Positions 9,801 to 18,246 of a stretch of 64,000 nt of DNA are shown here, piece by piece. The translations under genes and the position numbers were made by a program. A model generated the notes under the pieces. The model had not been told where the DNA came from, did not search any database, and was given only the letters and a program-made list of their open reading frames with translations. The DNA is from JBAXTE01 sp037130365 (GTDB lineage Bacteria; Bacteroidota; Bacteroidia; Bacteroidales; WCHB1-69): NCBI GenBank assembly GCA_037130365.1, contig JBAXTE010000004.1:62001-126000 (forward strand), written 5' to 3'. Each line of letters opens with the position of its first letter. Position 1 is the stretch's first letter.

Positions 9801-12800
9801 TGGAAGTAATAGTGTCATTGTTTCTAACTTATTAATTGGAACCTACGTTTTTAAATATTCAATAAATGGTGGATGTAATAGTAGTTCGTTAATTACTGTC
9901 ACAAATTTGAGTATGCCAACTTTGCCAGAAGCAGGATCAAATCAAGAATTATGTAATGCTACGATGGTTCAGCTTAATGCTAATAACCCCTCGATTGGAA
10001 TTGGTCATTGGATCCATAACGGTCCTGGCGTTGGTTCATTTAGCCCATCAATATATAATAAAAATGCGGTTTATTCTAATTTACATACTGGAACCCATGA
10101 ATTTTCATGGGTTATTGATAATGGTAATTGTTCTGCTTCAGATCGGGTGTTGATAAATAATTACGGACAGCCATCAATTTCAATAGCTGGAAACAATGTT
10201 ACGGCTTGTGGGCTTTCAACTGTTCTTAATGCCAATTCGCCGACAGTAGGAATGGGGTCTTGGTCATTGGTTAACGGTCCTGGTACAGTAATATTTTCAA
10301 ATCCGTCAATGCCAAATACTATGGTAACATGTTCTTATCAAGGGGTTTATGTGTTTCGATGGACTATAGTCCATGGGAATTCTATTTGTCCTGAAAATGC
10401 TAATTATTCTGATGTTACTGTCCAATTTACTTTGAGTTCACCAATTCAACCTAATGCTGGTCTTGATCAATCAATATGTGATGTTGACTCCCTAACATTA
10501 ATGGGTAATGATTTAAGTTCAGGTATTGGTTTCTGGAGTTTTATTTCAGGCCCGAATATTCCTACATATACAGATACTTTAAATAGAAATTGTACTCTTG
10601 ATGGATTAATTCCAGGCGTTTATAAGTATACCTGGAACTCGAGTTTCGGATTTTGTAGATCTGCAGATACTGTAATTGTTAATGTTTTACAACCTCCTTC
10701 AACTTCAAATGCTGGAACAGATATCAGTATTTGTATATACTCACCATTAGTTTTGCATGCGAATGTGCCTGAGTTTGGAGTCGGTCATTGGTCTCAATTT
10801 ACCGGACCAAATATTGTTTCAATTGCAAATCCTAATTCAAATACTTCTGCAGTAAATGGATTGATTGTGGGAGAATATGTTTTCGAATGGACAGTTTCAA
10901 ATGGAGTTTGTCAACCTCAAAAAAGTCGCGTTAAAGTTAATGTGTTAAATAATTCTTCAATTGCCATTGGGGGTTTTAATCAAACTTTGTGTAATCAATC
11001 TTCTACTAATCTTATTGGAAATATTCCAACGGTTGGTATTGGTTCTTGGAGTTTTGTAAGTGGACCTAATCATCCTACTATTACTAATACAGGAGCAACA
11101 AGTGTAAATGTAGATGGATTAATATTAGGCTTGTATAAGTTTAAGTGGACTATCTCTAATGGACTTTGCTCTGATTCTAACATTGTTCAAGTTATGAATA
11201 ATGATGTTCCAAACGTTGCCATATCATCAATTTCATCTTGTGAAAGTGGCTTAATTACATTGAACTCAAGTATTACCTCAAATCAAAATTTTATATTATG
11301 TGACAATAATGGGAATGTTTTACAGACATGGGTTGGCAATGCCAATAGTCATACTTTCTCAAATCTTTCTGATGGTATTTATCGAGGTAAAGTAACATGC
11401 AATAATTGTACTTCACCATTGTCATCAAGCACTATTTTATTAAACACACAATTTCCCATTGAACCATCATCAGCATTTGTTAATCGAAATTTCTTATGTC
11501 CATCTGATACTGGTGGTATCATTCTTTCTGCTACTGGAGGAACCGGTAATTCATTATTGTGGTTTCAAAATGATACATTGTCAACCCCCATTGCTGTGGG
11601 TAACGATGTCCTAATTCAATCTCCAGATGTAACAACAACATATTACGTAGCATGGCAGAATGATTGTGGTCGTTCCGAGTATAGATTATTAACCGTAATG
11701 ATCTATGATATTCAATCTCCAGTTGCATCAATAAATTCAATAAGTTTAAATACGCAAAGTGGTGAATGTTCAATTGATGATTTTGATATTGGAAACCCCA
11801 TAGTTTCTGATAACTGCGGGATCAGTTCAATTACAAATGATTATTTAAATAGTTTAACTGTTGGAGATAATAATATTCAGTGGATAATTACTGATTTTAG
11901 TGGAAATAGTAACATATTATATCAAAATGTACATGTGAATGGTTATCCAAAGGCTATTATTGATACCATAACAATTCTAGAAAATGTGCCTTCAGTATTA
12001 TCCGTTTTGGTAAATGATCTAGATTGTGATAACAATCTTAAGGTTAGTTCTTTATCAATCTCCAACCTTCCTTCAAATGGGAGTGCTGTAGTAAATATTA
12101 CAAACGGTACAATCCTATATACTCCAAATTTAAACTTTGTTGGAAATGATCAATTTGATTATATTATTTGTGATTCTACAAATTTATGTTCCACAACAAC
12201 GTTTTACATTACTGTTTCTCATCCAAACACTCCACCAGATTTAAGGGATTCAAATTTTGTAATTTTCGAAAATTCTACTTTGATAAAATGTATACAAATT
12301 GATGATCCATATGGACCTTTCCCATTTTTAATAAATTCAGTAAGTTGTTTTAAAAAAGGAACTGTGTCAAGTTCAATTAATGGCTCACAAGTGTGTTTGG
12401 AATATACTCCAAATACAAATTTTATAGGAGTCGATACAATTTGTATTACAATTTGTGATCAGGGAGGATTGTGTTCTACTGGATTTGTATTTGTTCAAGT
12501 AGTACCAAATTTGAATCGTCCAGTTATTGGTGTTGCACAAATTGCAGATATCCCAATTTTGCAATTTGATGGTAGTTATTTAATTCATTATCAAATTTTT
12601 GTAGAAAATATTGGTGAAACTAGTTTAAACAACATTCAGATTTTAGATTCCTTATCTTTAACATTTCCAAATCCGCAATCGTTTTATGTATTTTCAAACA
12701 TAACTACAACTGGGTCTTTATACTTAAATTATAGTTTTAATGGAAAAACAGAATGCAATTTACTCTCAAATTTAAGTATGTTAATGCCACATCAAAAAGA

Positions 12801-13764
12801 TACTATTGATTTTAAAGTAATGGTATTGCCCAATGGCTCTTTTGGCCAATTTGATAACTCAGTTTACGGATTTGCTTATGGATTAAATGGCTTATATACG
12901 GAAGATTGGTCAGACAATGGTACAGTGTGTGATGAAAATAATAATGGAAATCCAAACGAATTAATTGAAAACGAACCAACCCCCGTTTTTTTATTTCCAT
13001 ATTCACAGATTGGGTTAGCGAATAAAGTTTTGTCAATCAATAAATTGAATGATGAAAGTTATAAAGTAGATTTATCATACAAAGTGCGAAATGTTGGAAA
13101 TGATACTTTAAAAGGGATTCAAATTTTTAATGATCTATTTCAAGTTCTTTTGAATGATGAATTTGAAGTGACAGACAAATATATACAATCTGGAAGTGTA
13201 GTCATAAATTCTATGTTTGATGGAATTATTTGTAAGAATCTTCTAGATAGCAATCAAAGCTTTTTGAATGTTCATGATTCTGCTGAAATATTTATTTCAA
13301 TCAATATTCATCATAGTTTTGGTATTTCAAAATATTACAACTCTGCTCTCGTATCTGCATTTGGAGCAAACTTGAATTATGTATCTGATATATCTGATGA
13401 AGGGACAATAGTAGATTTAAATTCTAATGGAATAACTTATGAAATTGGTGAAAACGATCCTACATTAATTGAATTTGGCGAATCCCAATATTGGATTCCT
13501 GAAGGATTCTCTCCAAATGGAGATGGTGTAAATGACTATTTTGTAATTGAGGGGAATGAATATTATACAATAAGTGTTAAGATTTTCGATAGATGGGGAG
13601 CCATAGTTTATAGTAAAGACGATTATCAGAATGATTGGGATGGTACAACTAATTCCATAATTAATATTGGAAATAAGGAAGTTACAGATGGTGCTTATTT
13701 TTATATTATTGATTTTAATAATGGCGGAAAATCAATACAAGGTACGATTACAATTAATAGATAG
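6883..13764 (+). CDS. Giant secreted repeat protein with T9SS type B (gliding-type) C-terminal domain
   Basis: A 2293-residue exported protein. A hydrophobic signal segment ends near residue 35 (ESKAQ). From there to about residue 1441 run some sixteen degenerate repeats of 75-100 residues, built on N-A-G-x-[DN]-x-x-x-C, then G-x-[WY]-S-x-x-x-G-P, then L-x-x-G-x-Y-x-F-x-W and often N-G-x-C. Then come an HYR-like module (about 1608-1685), two cadherin-like/VCBS-type modules with ENxPxxLxVLxND and FxGNDxFDYxxCD (about 1688-1880), two DUF11-like modules (about 1880-2200) and the C-terminal sorting domain starting WIPEGFSPNGDGVNDYF near 2203. The CTD sends the protein through T9SS to the cell surface or outside. 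A PorP/SprF gene 33 bases downstream is the usual partner of type B cargo. An adhesin role is likely but unproven. Confidence 0.9.
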   Translation: MFSYLSILFKRFNFQIWTAIFVSLFYFLSIESKAQNCSVNANVDFSICGSDSLMLIGAKGGLFENDSVTRWIQIGGPSIIIDYPYNVITSAHGFLPGNEYSFRLISVCADGMLIYDDVNVVVYNSTQANAGMDTMACPGVIHLNANVPLANEYGYWSINGINNGVLIDSVESPTSPIHLANTKSGETILTWTITNLNGCVSSDQVSIINKGGVFPISAGSNKTLSSCYNITASTTLTGSYAGTSTDGQFGEWSLVNGPSNPSIVSRYANITVVNNLLPGIYTFRWTVFGTCVSGISDVTITVPSANEYVSSAYISSGNQVFCDTSLHNAVLVGNSPQNSNETVNWTQTTNLPATIENPTSTSTVIRDLDGVGPYTFRYQIVNSVTGCLTNHYRSITYTTPTSLAVISPQNMILPLDSNTAEVIYQFQGGNKTVYALISSPSGTVASPQYIVSNSPQIINDLNEAGQYIIRFKRISEGGIGNCLESFVDVVINTSFTPLSSNAGTDLVLGCNINSATLVGNQLSFEFGTWTQVSGPSTASITNEHSNISTIDSLINGVYIFRWSVNGGINSPEYFSDVSVTIASEFPTIASAGSDILGLCYNTNINLSGNNPQLNEIGTWSVNPSTNATISDIHNPNSIATILSDLVSYEFVWTIENACGISSDTLLVTTTSTQGIIANAGTNQCLPIGSQSTVLDGNLPPSSFGIWTQISGPSCSIENVNQQNSIVNNLIPGTYIFVWNLNLNDCATKTDTVIITLPSQNEYSFAGADRTICANSFSLDANNTINGIGTWSQLSGPTILTFQNIHNPNSIITNMHSGRYLLRWSISNGACLGSSDSVSLTVSIPPSIANAGANQTLCAPDTIAYLHANTPQYGLGYWSFISGPSILTFSNFNSPTSSIKGFVMGTYVLKWNIQGGPNCAISSSDVIIYYTPAANAGTSYTMCNRSITTLTGNINSIGTWSLVSGPNVPIFTINGSNSVIVSNLLIGTYVFKYSINGGCNSSSLITVTNLSMPTLPEAGSNQELCNATMVQLNANNPSIGIGHWIHNGPGVGSFSPSIYNKNAVYSNLHTGTHEFSWVIDNGNCSASDRVLINNYGQPSISIAGNNVTACGLSTVLNANSPTVGMGSWSLVNGPGTVIFSNPSMPNTMVTCSYQGVYVFRWTIVHGNSICPENANYSDVTVQFTLSSPIQPNAGLDQSICDVDSLTLMGNDLSSGIGFWSFISGPNIPTYTDTLNRNCTLDGLIPGVYKYTWNSSFGFCRSADTVIVNVLQPPSTSNAGTDISICIYSPLVLHANVPEFGVGHWSQFTGPNIVSIANPNSNTSAVNGLIVGEYVFEWTVSNGVCQPQKSRVKVNVLNNSSIAIGGFNQTLCNQSSTNLIGNIPTVGIGSWSFVSGPNHPTITNTGATSVNVDGLILGLYKFKWTISNGLCSDSNIVQVMNNDVPNVAISSISSCESGLITLNSSITSNQNFILCDNNGNVLQTWVGNANSHTFSNLSDGIYRGKVTCNNCTSPLSSSTILLNTQFPIEPSSAFVNRNFLCPSDTGGIILSATGGTGNSLLWFQNDTLSTPIAVGNDVLIQSPDVTTTYYVAWQNDCGRSEYRLLTVMIYDIQSPVASINSISLNTQSGECSIDDFDIGNPIVSDNCGISSITNDYLNSLTVGDNNIQWIITDFSGNSNILYQNVHVNGYPKAIIDTITILENVPSVLSVLVNDLDCDNNLKVSSLSISNLPSNGSAVVNITNGTILYTPNLNFVGNDQFDYIICDSTNLCSTTTFYITVSHPNTPPDLRDSNFVIFENSTLIKCIQIDDPYGPFPFLINSVSCFKKGTVSSSINGSQVCLEYTPNTNFIGVDTICITICDQGGLCSTGFVFVQVVPNLNRPVIGVAQIADIPILQFDGSYLIHYQIFVENIGETSLNNIQILDSLSLTFPNPQSFYVFSNITTTGSLYLNYSFNGKTECNLLSNLSMLMPHQKDTIDFKVMVLPNGSFGQFDNSVYGFAYGLNGLYTEDWSDNGTVCDENNNGNPNELIENEPTPVFLFPYSQIGLANKVLSINKLNDESYKVDLSYKVRNVGNDTLKGIQIFNDLFQVLLNDEFEVTDKYIQSGSVVINSMFDGIICKNLLDSNQSFLNVHDSAEIFISINIHHSFGISKYYNSALVSAFGANLNYVSDISDEGTIVDLNSNGITYEIGENDPTLIEFGESQYWIPEGFSPNGDGVNDYFVIEGNEYYTISVKIFDRWGAIVYSKDDYQNDWDGTTNSIINIGNKEVTDGAYFYIIDFNNGGKSIQGTITINR

Positions 13765-13797
13765 AGATCCATTTGCATATTTAATACATTTGACTTT

Positions 13798-14697
13798 ATG
13801 AAAAAACTTACTATTATTTTTGTTTTATTTGGATTACTTTCTGCTAATGGACAACAAACATCAATTTATTCAGAATATATGTTCAATCAGATATTAATCA
13901 ACCCAGCACTTGCTGGTAATAATCAGTCATTAAATTGTAGTGCATTATATCGTAATCAGTGGGTTGGAATTGATGAAGCACCTCAAACTGCAACATTTAC
14001 AATAGATGTTCCGCTTAAATCACAAAAACTTGGATTAGGGATGAATTTTACTCATGATCAAATTGGGGTTTTTGCAAATTCCAATTTGGCATTTAATTAT
14101 GCCTACCATATTCAATTTGGTAAATCAAAATTGTCTATGGGCTTGCAAGGAGGAGCATCTAATATTAATGCTAATTATAGTTTGCTCAAATATTCTAGAG
14201 AAAATGACTATATTGATCCTGCTTTTAGTTCTAATGAAAGCACATTTAATCCTATTTTTGGTGCAGGAGCCTATTTTCAAACAAATAATTTCTATATTGG
14301 ATTATCTATGCCCAATTTGATTTGGGGAAATACTCAAATGTTTGGTTATTCTCAAAAGAAAATTGCTTATATTTCTTCTGGATATGTATTTGAACTATCT
14401 AAAAATTTAATGATTAAACCTTCAATTTTGCTTAGAATGGCTTCTGGTGCTTCTATGAATTTTGATTTAAATGCAAATATTTGGATCAAAAAAGTTGTTG
14501 CTTTTGGGGTTTCGTATAGATATAAAGATTCATTTATTAGTTTAATTGAGGTTAAGTTGAACAATAATTTCAGGCTTGGATTTTCTCATGATTATAATAT
14601 TTCTTCATTAGCTAAGTTTAATAAGGGTAGTAATGAAATTATGCTAAAATATCAATTTAATATTGAAAAATGTAAATATCTGACGATGCAATTTTGA
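13798..14697 (+). CDS. PorP/SprF family type IX secretion system outer-membrane protein
   Basis: The 299-residue protein has a cleavable signal (about 1-18, ending ANGQ) and the family N-terminal pattern SEYMFNQILINPALAGN, followed by ALYRNQWVGIDEAPQT. The rest is alternating amphipathic strands typical of the PorP/SprF outer-membrane barrel. In Flavobacterium johnsoniae, SprF lies beside SprB and is needed for its delivery to the surface. The position here, 33 bases after a type B cargo gene, suggests a dedicated partner for that cargo. The two genes are probably co-transcribed. Confidence 0.9.
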   Translation: MKKLTIIFVLFGLLSANGQQTSIYSEYMFNQILINPALAGNNQSLNCSALYRNQWVGIDEAPQTATFTIDVPLKSQKLGLGMNFTHDQIGVFANSNLAFNYAYHIQFGKSKLSMGLQGGASNINANYSLLKYSRENDYIDPAFSSNESTFNPIFGAGAYFQTNNFYIGLSMPNLIWGNTQMFGYSQKKIAYISSGYVFELSKNLMIKPSILLRMASGASMNFDLNANIWIKKVVAFGVSYRYKDSFISLIEVKLNNNFRLGFSHDYNISSLAKFNKGSNEIMLKYQFNIEKCKYLTMQF

Positions 14698-14700
14698 TTT

Positions 14701-14959
14701 ATGCCATTTCTGATTTCAAATTAGACCAATATACATTTTCAAATTTAGTATCGCTTGCTCTCGCCTCAAACTGGGCTTGCCCTCGTCCTGAAACGTGGCA
14801 TACCCTCATTATTTAACGGGGATTTAATGCTGAATTCGAAATATGAATAATTGAATATGTTTAAAAAATTAGCTTTAGTTCGACTAGCTTAGTTCGACAC
14901 TCACTACATCGCGCTAAGCTATTGATTGGACTATATCATATTTGCATACGGGATTAATC
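14701..14959. repeat. Dispersed repeat, copy 1 (long form)
   Basis: The left end contains ATTTCAAATTAG-A-CCAATA and then AAATTTAGTAT. The right end contains TTGGACTATAT and GCATACGGGATTAA. The same blocks, in the same order and orientation, occur at 34133-34266. The end sequences are partly complementary (TTAGACCAAT against ATTGGACTA). The interior differs from copy 2: it has a GC-richer piece with GGGCTTGCCCTCGTC, a TAGTTCGAC direct repeat, and AGCTTAG (14886) complementary to CTAAGCT (14914). The right end runs into the mtgA stop codon. No open frame is present. Confidence 0.6.
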
Positions 14960-15682
14960 AAATTTAACGCGTTTAATTCTGCTCATATTTCTGAGTATAA
15001 GTCCTTGTTTGTGCAAAACTGTAGAAGAGGGCTTGTTTGGGAAATATATCCTTGGATTTGGATAACAGGCAGTTATCAATGCAGCTTCATTTCGATTAAG
15101 CTTTGAAGAGCTTTTGTTAAAGTACTTTTGTGATGCTGCCTCTGCACCATAAACACCATCACCCATTTCAATAACATTTAGGTAAACCTCCATAATTCGC
15201 TCTTTTGACCAAAAGACTTCAATTAACATGGTAAAATAAACCTCAAGTCCTTTTCTAACCCAGGATCTTCCCGACCATAAAAAAACATTTTTGGCAACTT
15301 GTTGAGAAATAGTACTTCCGCCTCGAACAGCTTTGCCTGATAAATTTTTCTCCATTGCATTTTCAATCGCTTCAAAATCAAAACCACTATGATTTAAAAA
15401 ATTAGCGTCTTCTCCACCTACTGCAGCAGTTACCATATTTGGCGAAATACTATCGAGAGGCATCCATTTTTTGTTTATGGAACTTCCGTCTTCAATCTTA
15501 CGAATAACCATCAATGGCGTTATTGGAGGATTTACCCATCGATAAAGAATAGTAGTAAGTATAGATAATATAATAAAAGAAGCAGCAATGTAACTAATTA
15601 TCTTTAAAGCCTTCTTCCACCATTTTTTTTTTGATGATTTAACACTAGACTTGGTCGTCGATTTTTTTTTGCTTTGAGTCAT
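14954..15682 (-). CDS. mtgA: Monofunctional biosynthetic peptidoglycan transglycosylase
   Basis: A GT51 glycosyltransferase that polymerises lipid II into glycan strands in the periplasm. The 242 residues start with a lysine/serine-rich cytoplasmic tail and one membrane helix (about 30-48). The GT51 motifs follow: EDANFLNHSGFD with the catalytic Glu, GGSTISQQVAKN, RKGLEVYFTMLIE and KERIMEVYLNVIEMG. There is no transpeptidase domain, which separates it from class A PBPs. The stop codon lies in the end of the adjacent dispersed repeat. It is transcribed divergently from bamD. Confidence 0.93.
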   Translation of the reverse strand: MTQSKKKSTTKSSVKSSKKKWWKKALKIISYIAASFIILSILTTILYRWVNPPITPLMVIRKIEDGSSINKKWMPLDSISPNMVTAAVGGEDANFLNHSGFDFEAIENAMEKNLSGKAVRGGSTISQQVAKNVFLWSGRSWVRKGLEVYFTMLIEVFWSKERIMEVYLNVIEMGDGVYGAEAASQKYFNKSSSKLNRNEAALITACYPNPRIYFPNKPSSTVLHKQGLILRNMSRIKRVKFD

Positions 15683-15867
15683 TTTGCAAAATTAATTGTT
15701 TTTATTCAAAAATCAAATATTTGATTTTGACAAAATCATTGAATAATAGATTGTTATTTAGACGAATATGTGTGTAATTTGACAAATCTGAAATTTATTA
15801 TGATGTTGGACATACTTAAATAAGATGAAAATCGTTATGCTTTTCAGTTATTTATAAAAAAAATTCG

Positions 15868-15875
15868 TAATTTTG
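15868..15875 (+). promoter_or_regulatory. -7 promoter box (TAATTTTG) for the bamD operon
   Basis: An exact match to TAnnTTTG ends only 4 bases before the bamD ATG, so the transcript would start at or next to the start codon. No convincing TTG is present 19-22 bases upstream, so the promoter call is tentative. Confidence 0.5.
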
Positions 15876-15879
15876 CACC

Positions 15880-16683
15880 ATGCAACAAAAAAAACTACTC
15901 ACAATAGTCCTTTTTATTACTCTTTCGTTGATTAGCTGTAGTAAATATCAGAAGATATTAAAAAAAGCAGACAAAGAGGCAAAGTATAATGCTGCATTAG
16001 AATTGTATCAAAAAGAAGATTATGTTTCTTGTTTACAGTTTTTGGATGAGATTATACCCCTTTTTCGAGGAACAGAACGTGCTCAAAAGCTTTATTATAT
16101 GTACCCCAATTGCTATTATAAAAATGGGGAATATTTAATGGCAGCATATCATTTTAAAAACTTCACAAAATTGTTTCCAAACTCTGTTGAAGCAGAAGAA
16201 TCATATTTTTTAGCTGCATATTGTGCGTACTTAGATTCCCCAAAATCTAGTTTAGAGCAAAGTAGTACAACGATCGCAATGGATGAGTTGCAAGCTTTTA
16301 CAAACAAATTTCCACAAAGCCCAAAGGTCGAGCAGTGCAACCAATTGCTAGACGAACTTCGCCAAAAAATGGCTAAAAAAGAGATAGATATTTCACTTAC
16401 ATATTTTTACATTGAGAGCTATCAAGCAGCTCATATTTCATTTCAAAATGTATTAAAAACATTTCCAGATACAAAATACCGTGAAATGGTAATGGAGTTT
16501 ATGGTAAAAAATATGTATCTTTACGCTCTTAATAGTATTGATTCAAAAAAAGAGGAGCGATATAGAACGTGCATTGATTTGGCAAATCAATTTAATACTG
16601 TTTTTCCTACTTCTCCTAAGAAAAATGAAATTGAATCGTATATTAAGCTTTCAAACAATAAGTTGTTAACATATCAGAAGTAA
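15880..16683 (+). CDS. bamD: Outer membrane protein assembly factor BamD
   Basis: BamD is the TPR lipoprotein of the BAM complex, which inserts beta-barrels into the outer membrane. The 267 residues begin with a lipoprotein signal with the lipobox Cys at residue 20 (LISC). TPR-type helical pairs follow, including YNAALELYQKEDYVSCLQFLDEI, interrupted here only in my description, and LMAAYHFKNFTKLFPNS. It heads a gene order (bamD-rpoZ-coaBC-DUF4835-recN) that I recognise as common in Bacteroidota. The next gene begins 17 bases downstream. Confidence 0.9.
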   Translation: MQQKKLLTIVLFITLSLISCSKYQKILKKADKEAKYNAALELYQKEDYVSCLQFLDEIIPLFRGTERAQKLYYMYPNCYYKNGEYLMAAYHFKNFTKLFPNSVEAEESYFLAAYCAYLDSPKSSLEQSSTTIAMDELQAFTNKFPQSPKVEQCNQLLDELRQKMAKKEIDISLTYFYIESYQAAHISFQNVLKTFPDTKYREMVMEFMVKNMYLYALNSIDSKKEERYRTCIDLANQFNTVFPTSPKKNEIESYIKLSNNKLLTYQK

Positions 16684-16700
16684 TTATTTTTATTGACAAA

Positions 16701-17033
16701 ATGGATATAAAAAAAGTAAAAATCGAAACAACTGCGATTACTCGCAATTTAAATGATTTAGATGCTCAAACCGGCAATATTTATGAAACGATTGTCTTAT
16801 TATCAAAAAGATCGGATCAAATAGCCATTGAGTTACGTGACGAACTACATGAAAAACTTAAAGAATTTTCGGGAATAAACGACAATTTAGAAGAAATTTT
16901 CGAAAATCGTGAACAAATCGAAATGGCTCGTAGTTATGAACAACTACCAAAACCTACCCTTTTATCAATAAGCGAATTTCAAAAAGGTAAGGTATATTAC
17001 AAAAACCCGAACAAAGATTTAGGCGAATTTTAA
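16701..17033 (+). CDS. rpoZ: DNA-directed RNA polymerase omega subunit (Bacteroidota type)
   Basis: A 110-residue protein resembling the Bacteroidota omega subunit, which stabilises RNA polymerase by clamping the beta-prime C-terminus. Recognisable segments are TGNIYETIVLLSKRSDQIA, DNLEEIFENREQIE and YEQLPKPTLL. The sequence is quite unlike E. coli RpoZ and is often left as a hypothetical protein. The place between bamD and coaBC matches the usual order. Recognition rests on memory of related sequences and on context. Confidence 0.85.
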   Translation: MDIKKVKIETTAITRNLNDLDAQTGNIYETIVLLSKRSDQIAIELRDELHEKLKEFSGINDNLEEIFENREQIEMARSYEQLPKPTLLSISEFQKGKVYYKNPNKDLGEF

Positions 17034-17043
17034 TTTTTTAAAT

Positions 17044-18240
17044 ATGGCCGGAAAAGGGAATATCCTTATTGGCATCAGTGGAGGGATAGCCGCTTATAAG
17101 TCGCTATCTCTTATTCGTTTATTTGTTAAAGCAGGTTATGAGGTAAAAGTTGTAGTTACTAAAAATGCGCTTGAATTTGTAACTCAATTAAGCATCGAAA
17201 CATTATCGAAGAACAAACTTTATTCCGACGTTTTTTTGTCGCCAGAAGAGTATAGCACTGAACATATTAGTATTACCGATTTTGCAGATGTTTTTGTGAT
17301 TGCTCCAGCAACGGCCAATATTCTTGGGAAGTTTGTTGCAGGAATTGCTGATGATGCACTTTCTACTTCATTTTTAGCTTTCGATAAACCAGTATTTATT
17401 GCTCCTGCCATGAATTCAAAAATGTACACCCATTTCTCGGTACAAAAAAACATTGAAGTTTTGAAAAATCATGGTGTTCATTTTATTGAGCCAACTTTTG
17501 GCGATTTAGTATGTGGATATCAGGGAAATGGTAGGATGGAAGAGCCTGAAGCCATTTTTGATTTTGTTGATAATTTCTTGCATAAATCAGCTTCTTTAAA
17601 TGGGAAAAAAGCCCTTATTTCTGCTGGACCTACTGTTGAAGCAATAGATCCTGTTCGTTTTATCAGCAATCATTCTTCTGGAAAAATGGGCGTTGCAATT
17701 GCACACGAGCTTTTAAATAGAGGAGCTGAAGTTACCTTGGTTTGTGGTCCGATTGAAGTGCCAATTTCTTCTGCTATTCATCGTATTAATGTATTATCTG
17801 CTCAGCAAATGTATGATGAATGTATATCGCTTCAAAAATCTCATGATGTTATAGTCATGGCTGCTGCTGTGGCGGATTATGCCCCAGTTGAATTCTCTGA
17901 AACAAAAATCAAGAAAAATTCTGAGGATTATACTATAGTCTTAAAGAAAACAAAAGATATTCTGAAAGATTTGGGTGAAAACAAAGCTAATAATCAACTT
18001 ATCGTTGGATTTGCTTTAGAGACAGATCATGAGATGGAAAATGCTTTTAATAAATTAAGTAGCAAACATCTTGATTTTTTAGTTCTCAATTCATTAAACG
18101 ATTATGGTGCAGGATTTGGCTTAGATACTAATAAAATCACAATCATTGATAAAGATAAATCGGTAACTCAATTTTCTCTAAAAACTAAAAAGGAAGTTGC
18201 CACAGATATAGTTAATTATATTGAACAAAAATTAAAATAA
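17044..18240 (+). CDS. coaBC: Bifunctional phosphopantothenoylcysteine decarboxylase / phosphopantothenate--cysteine ligase
   Basis: This enzyme carries out two steps of coenzyme A synthesis: it joins cysteine to 4'-phosphopantothenate, then decarboxylates the product. The N-terminal flavoprotein half (about 1-180) has GISGGIAAYKS, the active-site EHISITDFAD, APATANILGK, PAMNSKMY and the Cys loop VCGYQGNGRM. The C-terminal synthetase half (from about 187) has ISAGPTVEAIDPVRFISNH, SSGKMG and MAAAVADYAP. At 398 residues both domains are complete. It is part of the tightly spaced bamD-recN operon, with 6 bases to the next gene. Confidence 0.95.
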   Translation: MAGKGNILIGISGGIAAYKSLSLIRLFVKAGYEVKVVVTKNALEFVTQLSIETLSKNKLYSDVFLSPEEYSTEHISITDFADVFVIAPATANILGKFVAGIADDALSTSFLAFDKPVFIAPAMNSKMYTHFSVQKNIEVLKNHGVHFIEPTFGDLVCGYQGNGRMEEPEAIFDFVDNFLHKSASLNGKKALISAGPTVEAIDPVRFISNHSSGKMGVAIAHELLNRGAEVTLVCGPIEVPISSAIHRINVLSAQQMYDECISLQKSHDVIVMAAAVADYAPVEFSETKIKKNSEDYTIVLKKTKDILKDLGENKANNQLIVGFALETDHEMENAFNKLSSKHLDFLVLNSLNDYGAGFGLDTNKITIIDKDKSVTQFSLKTKKEVATDIVNYIEQKLK

Positions 18241-18246
18241 CATTTC

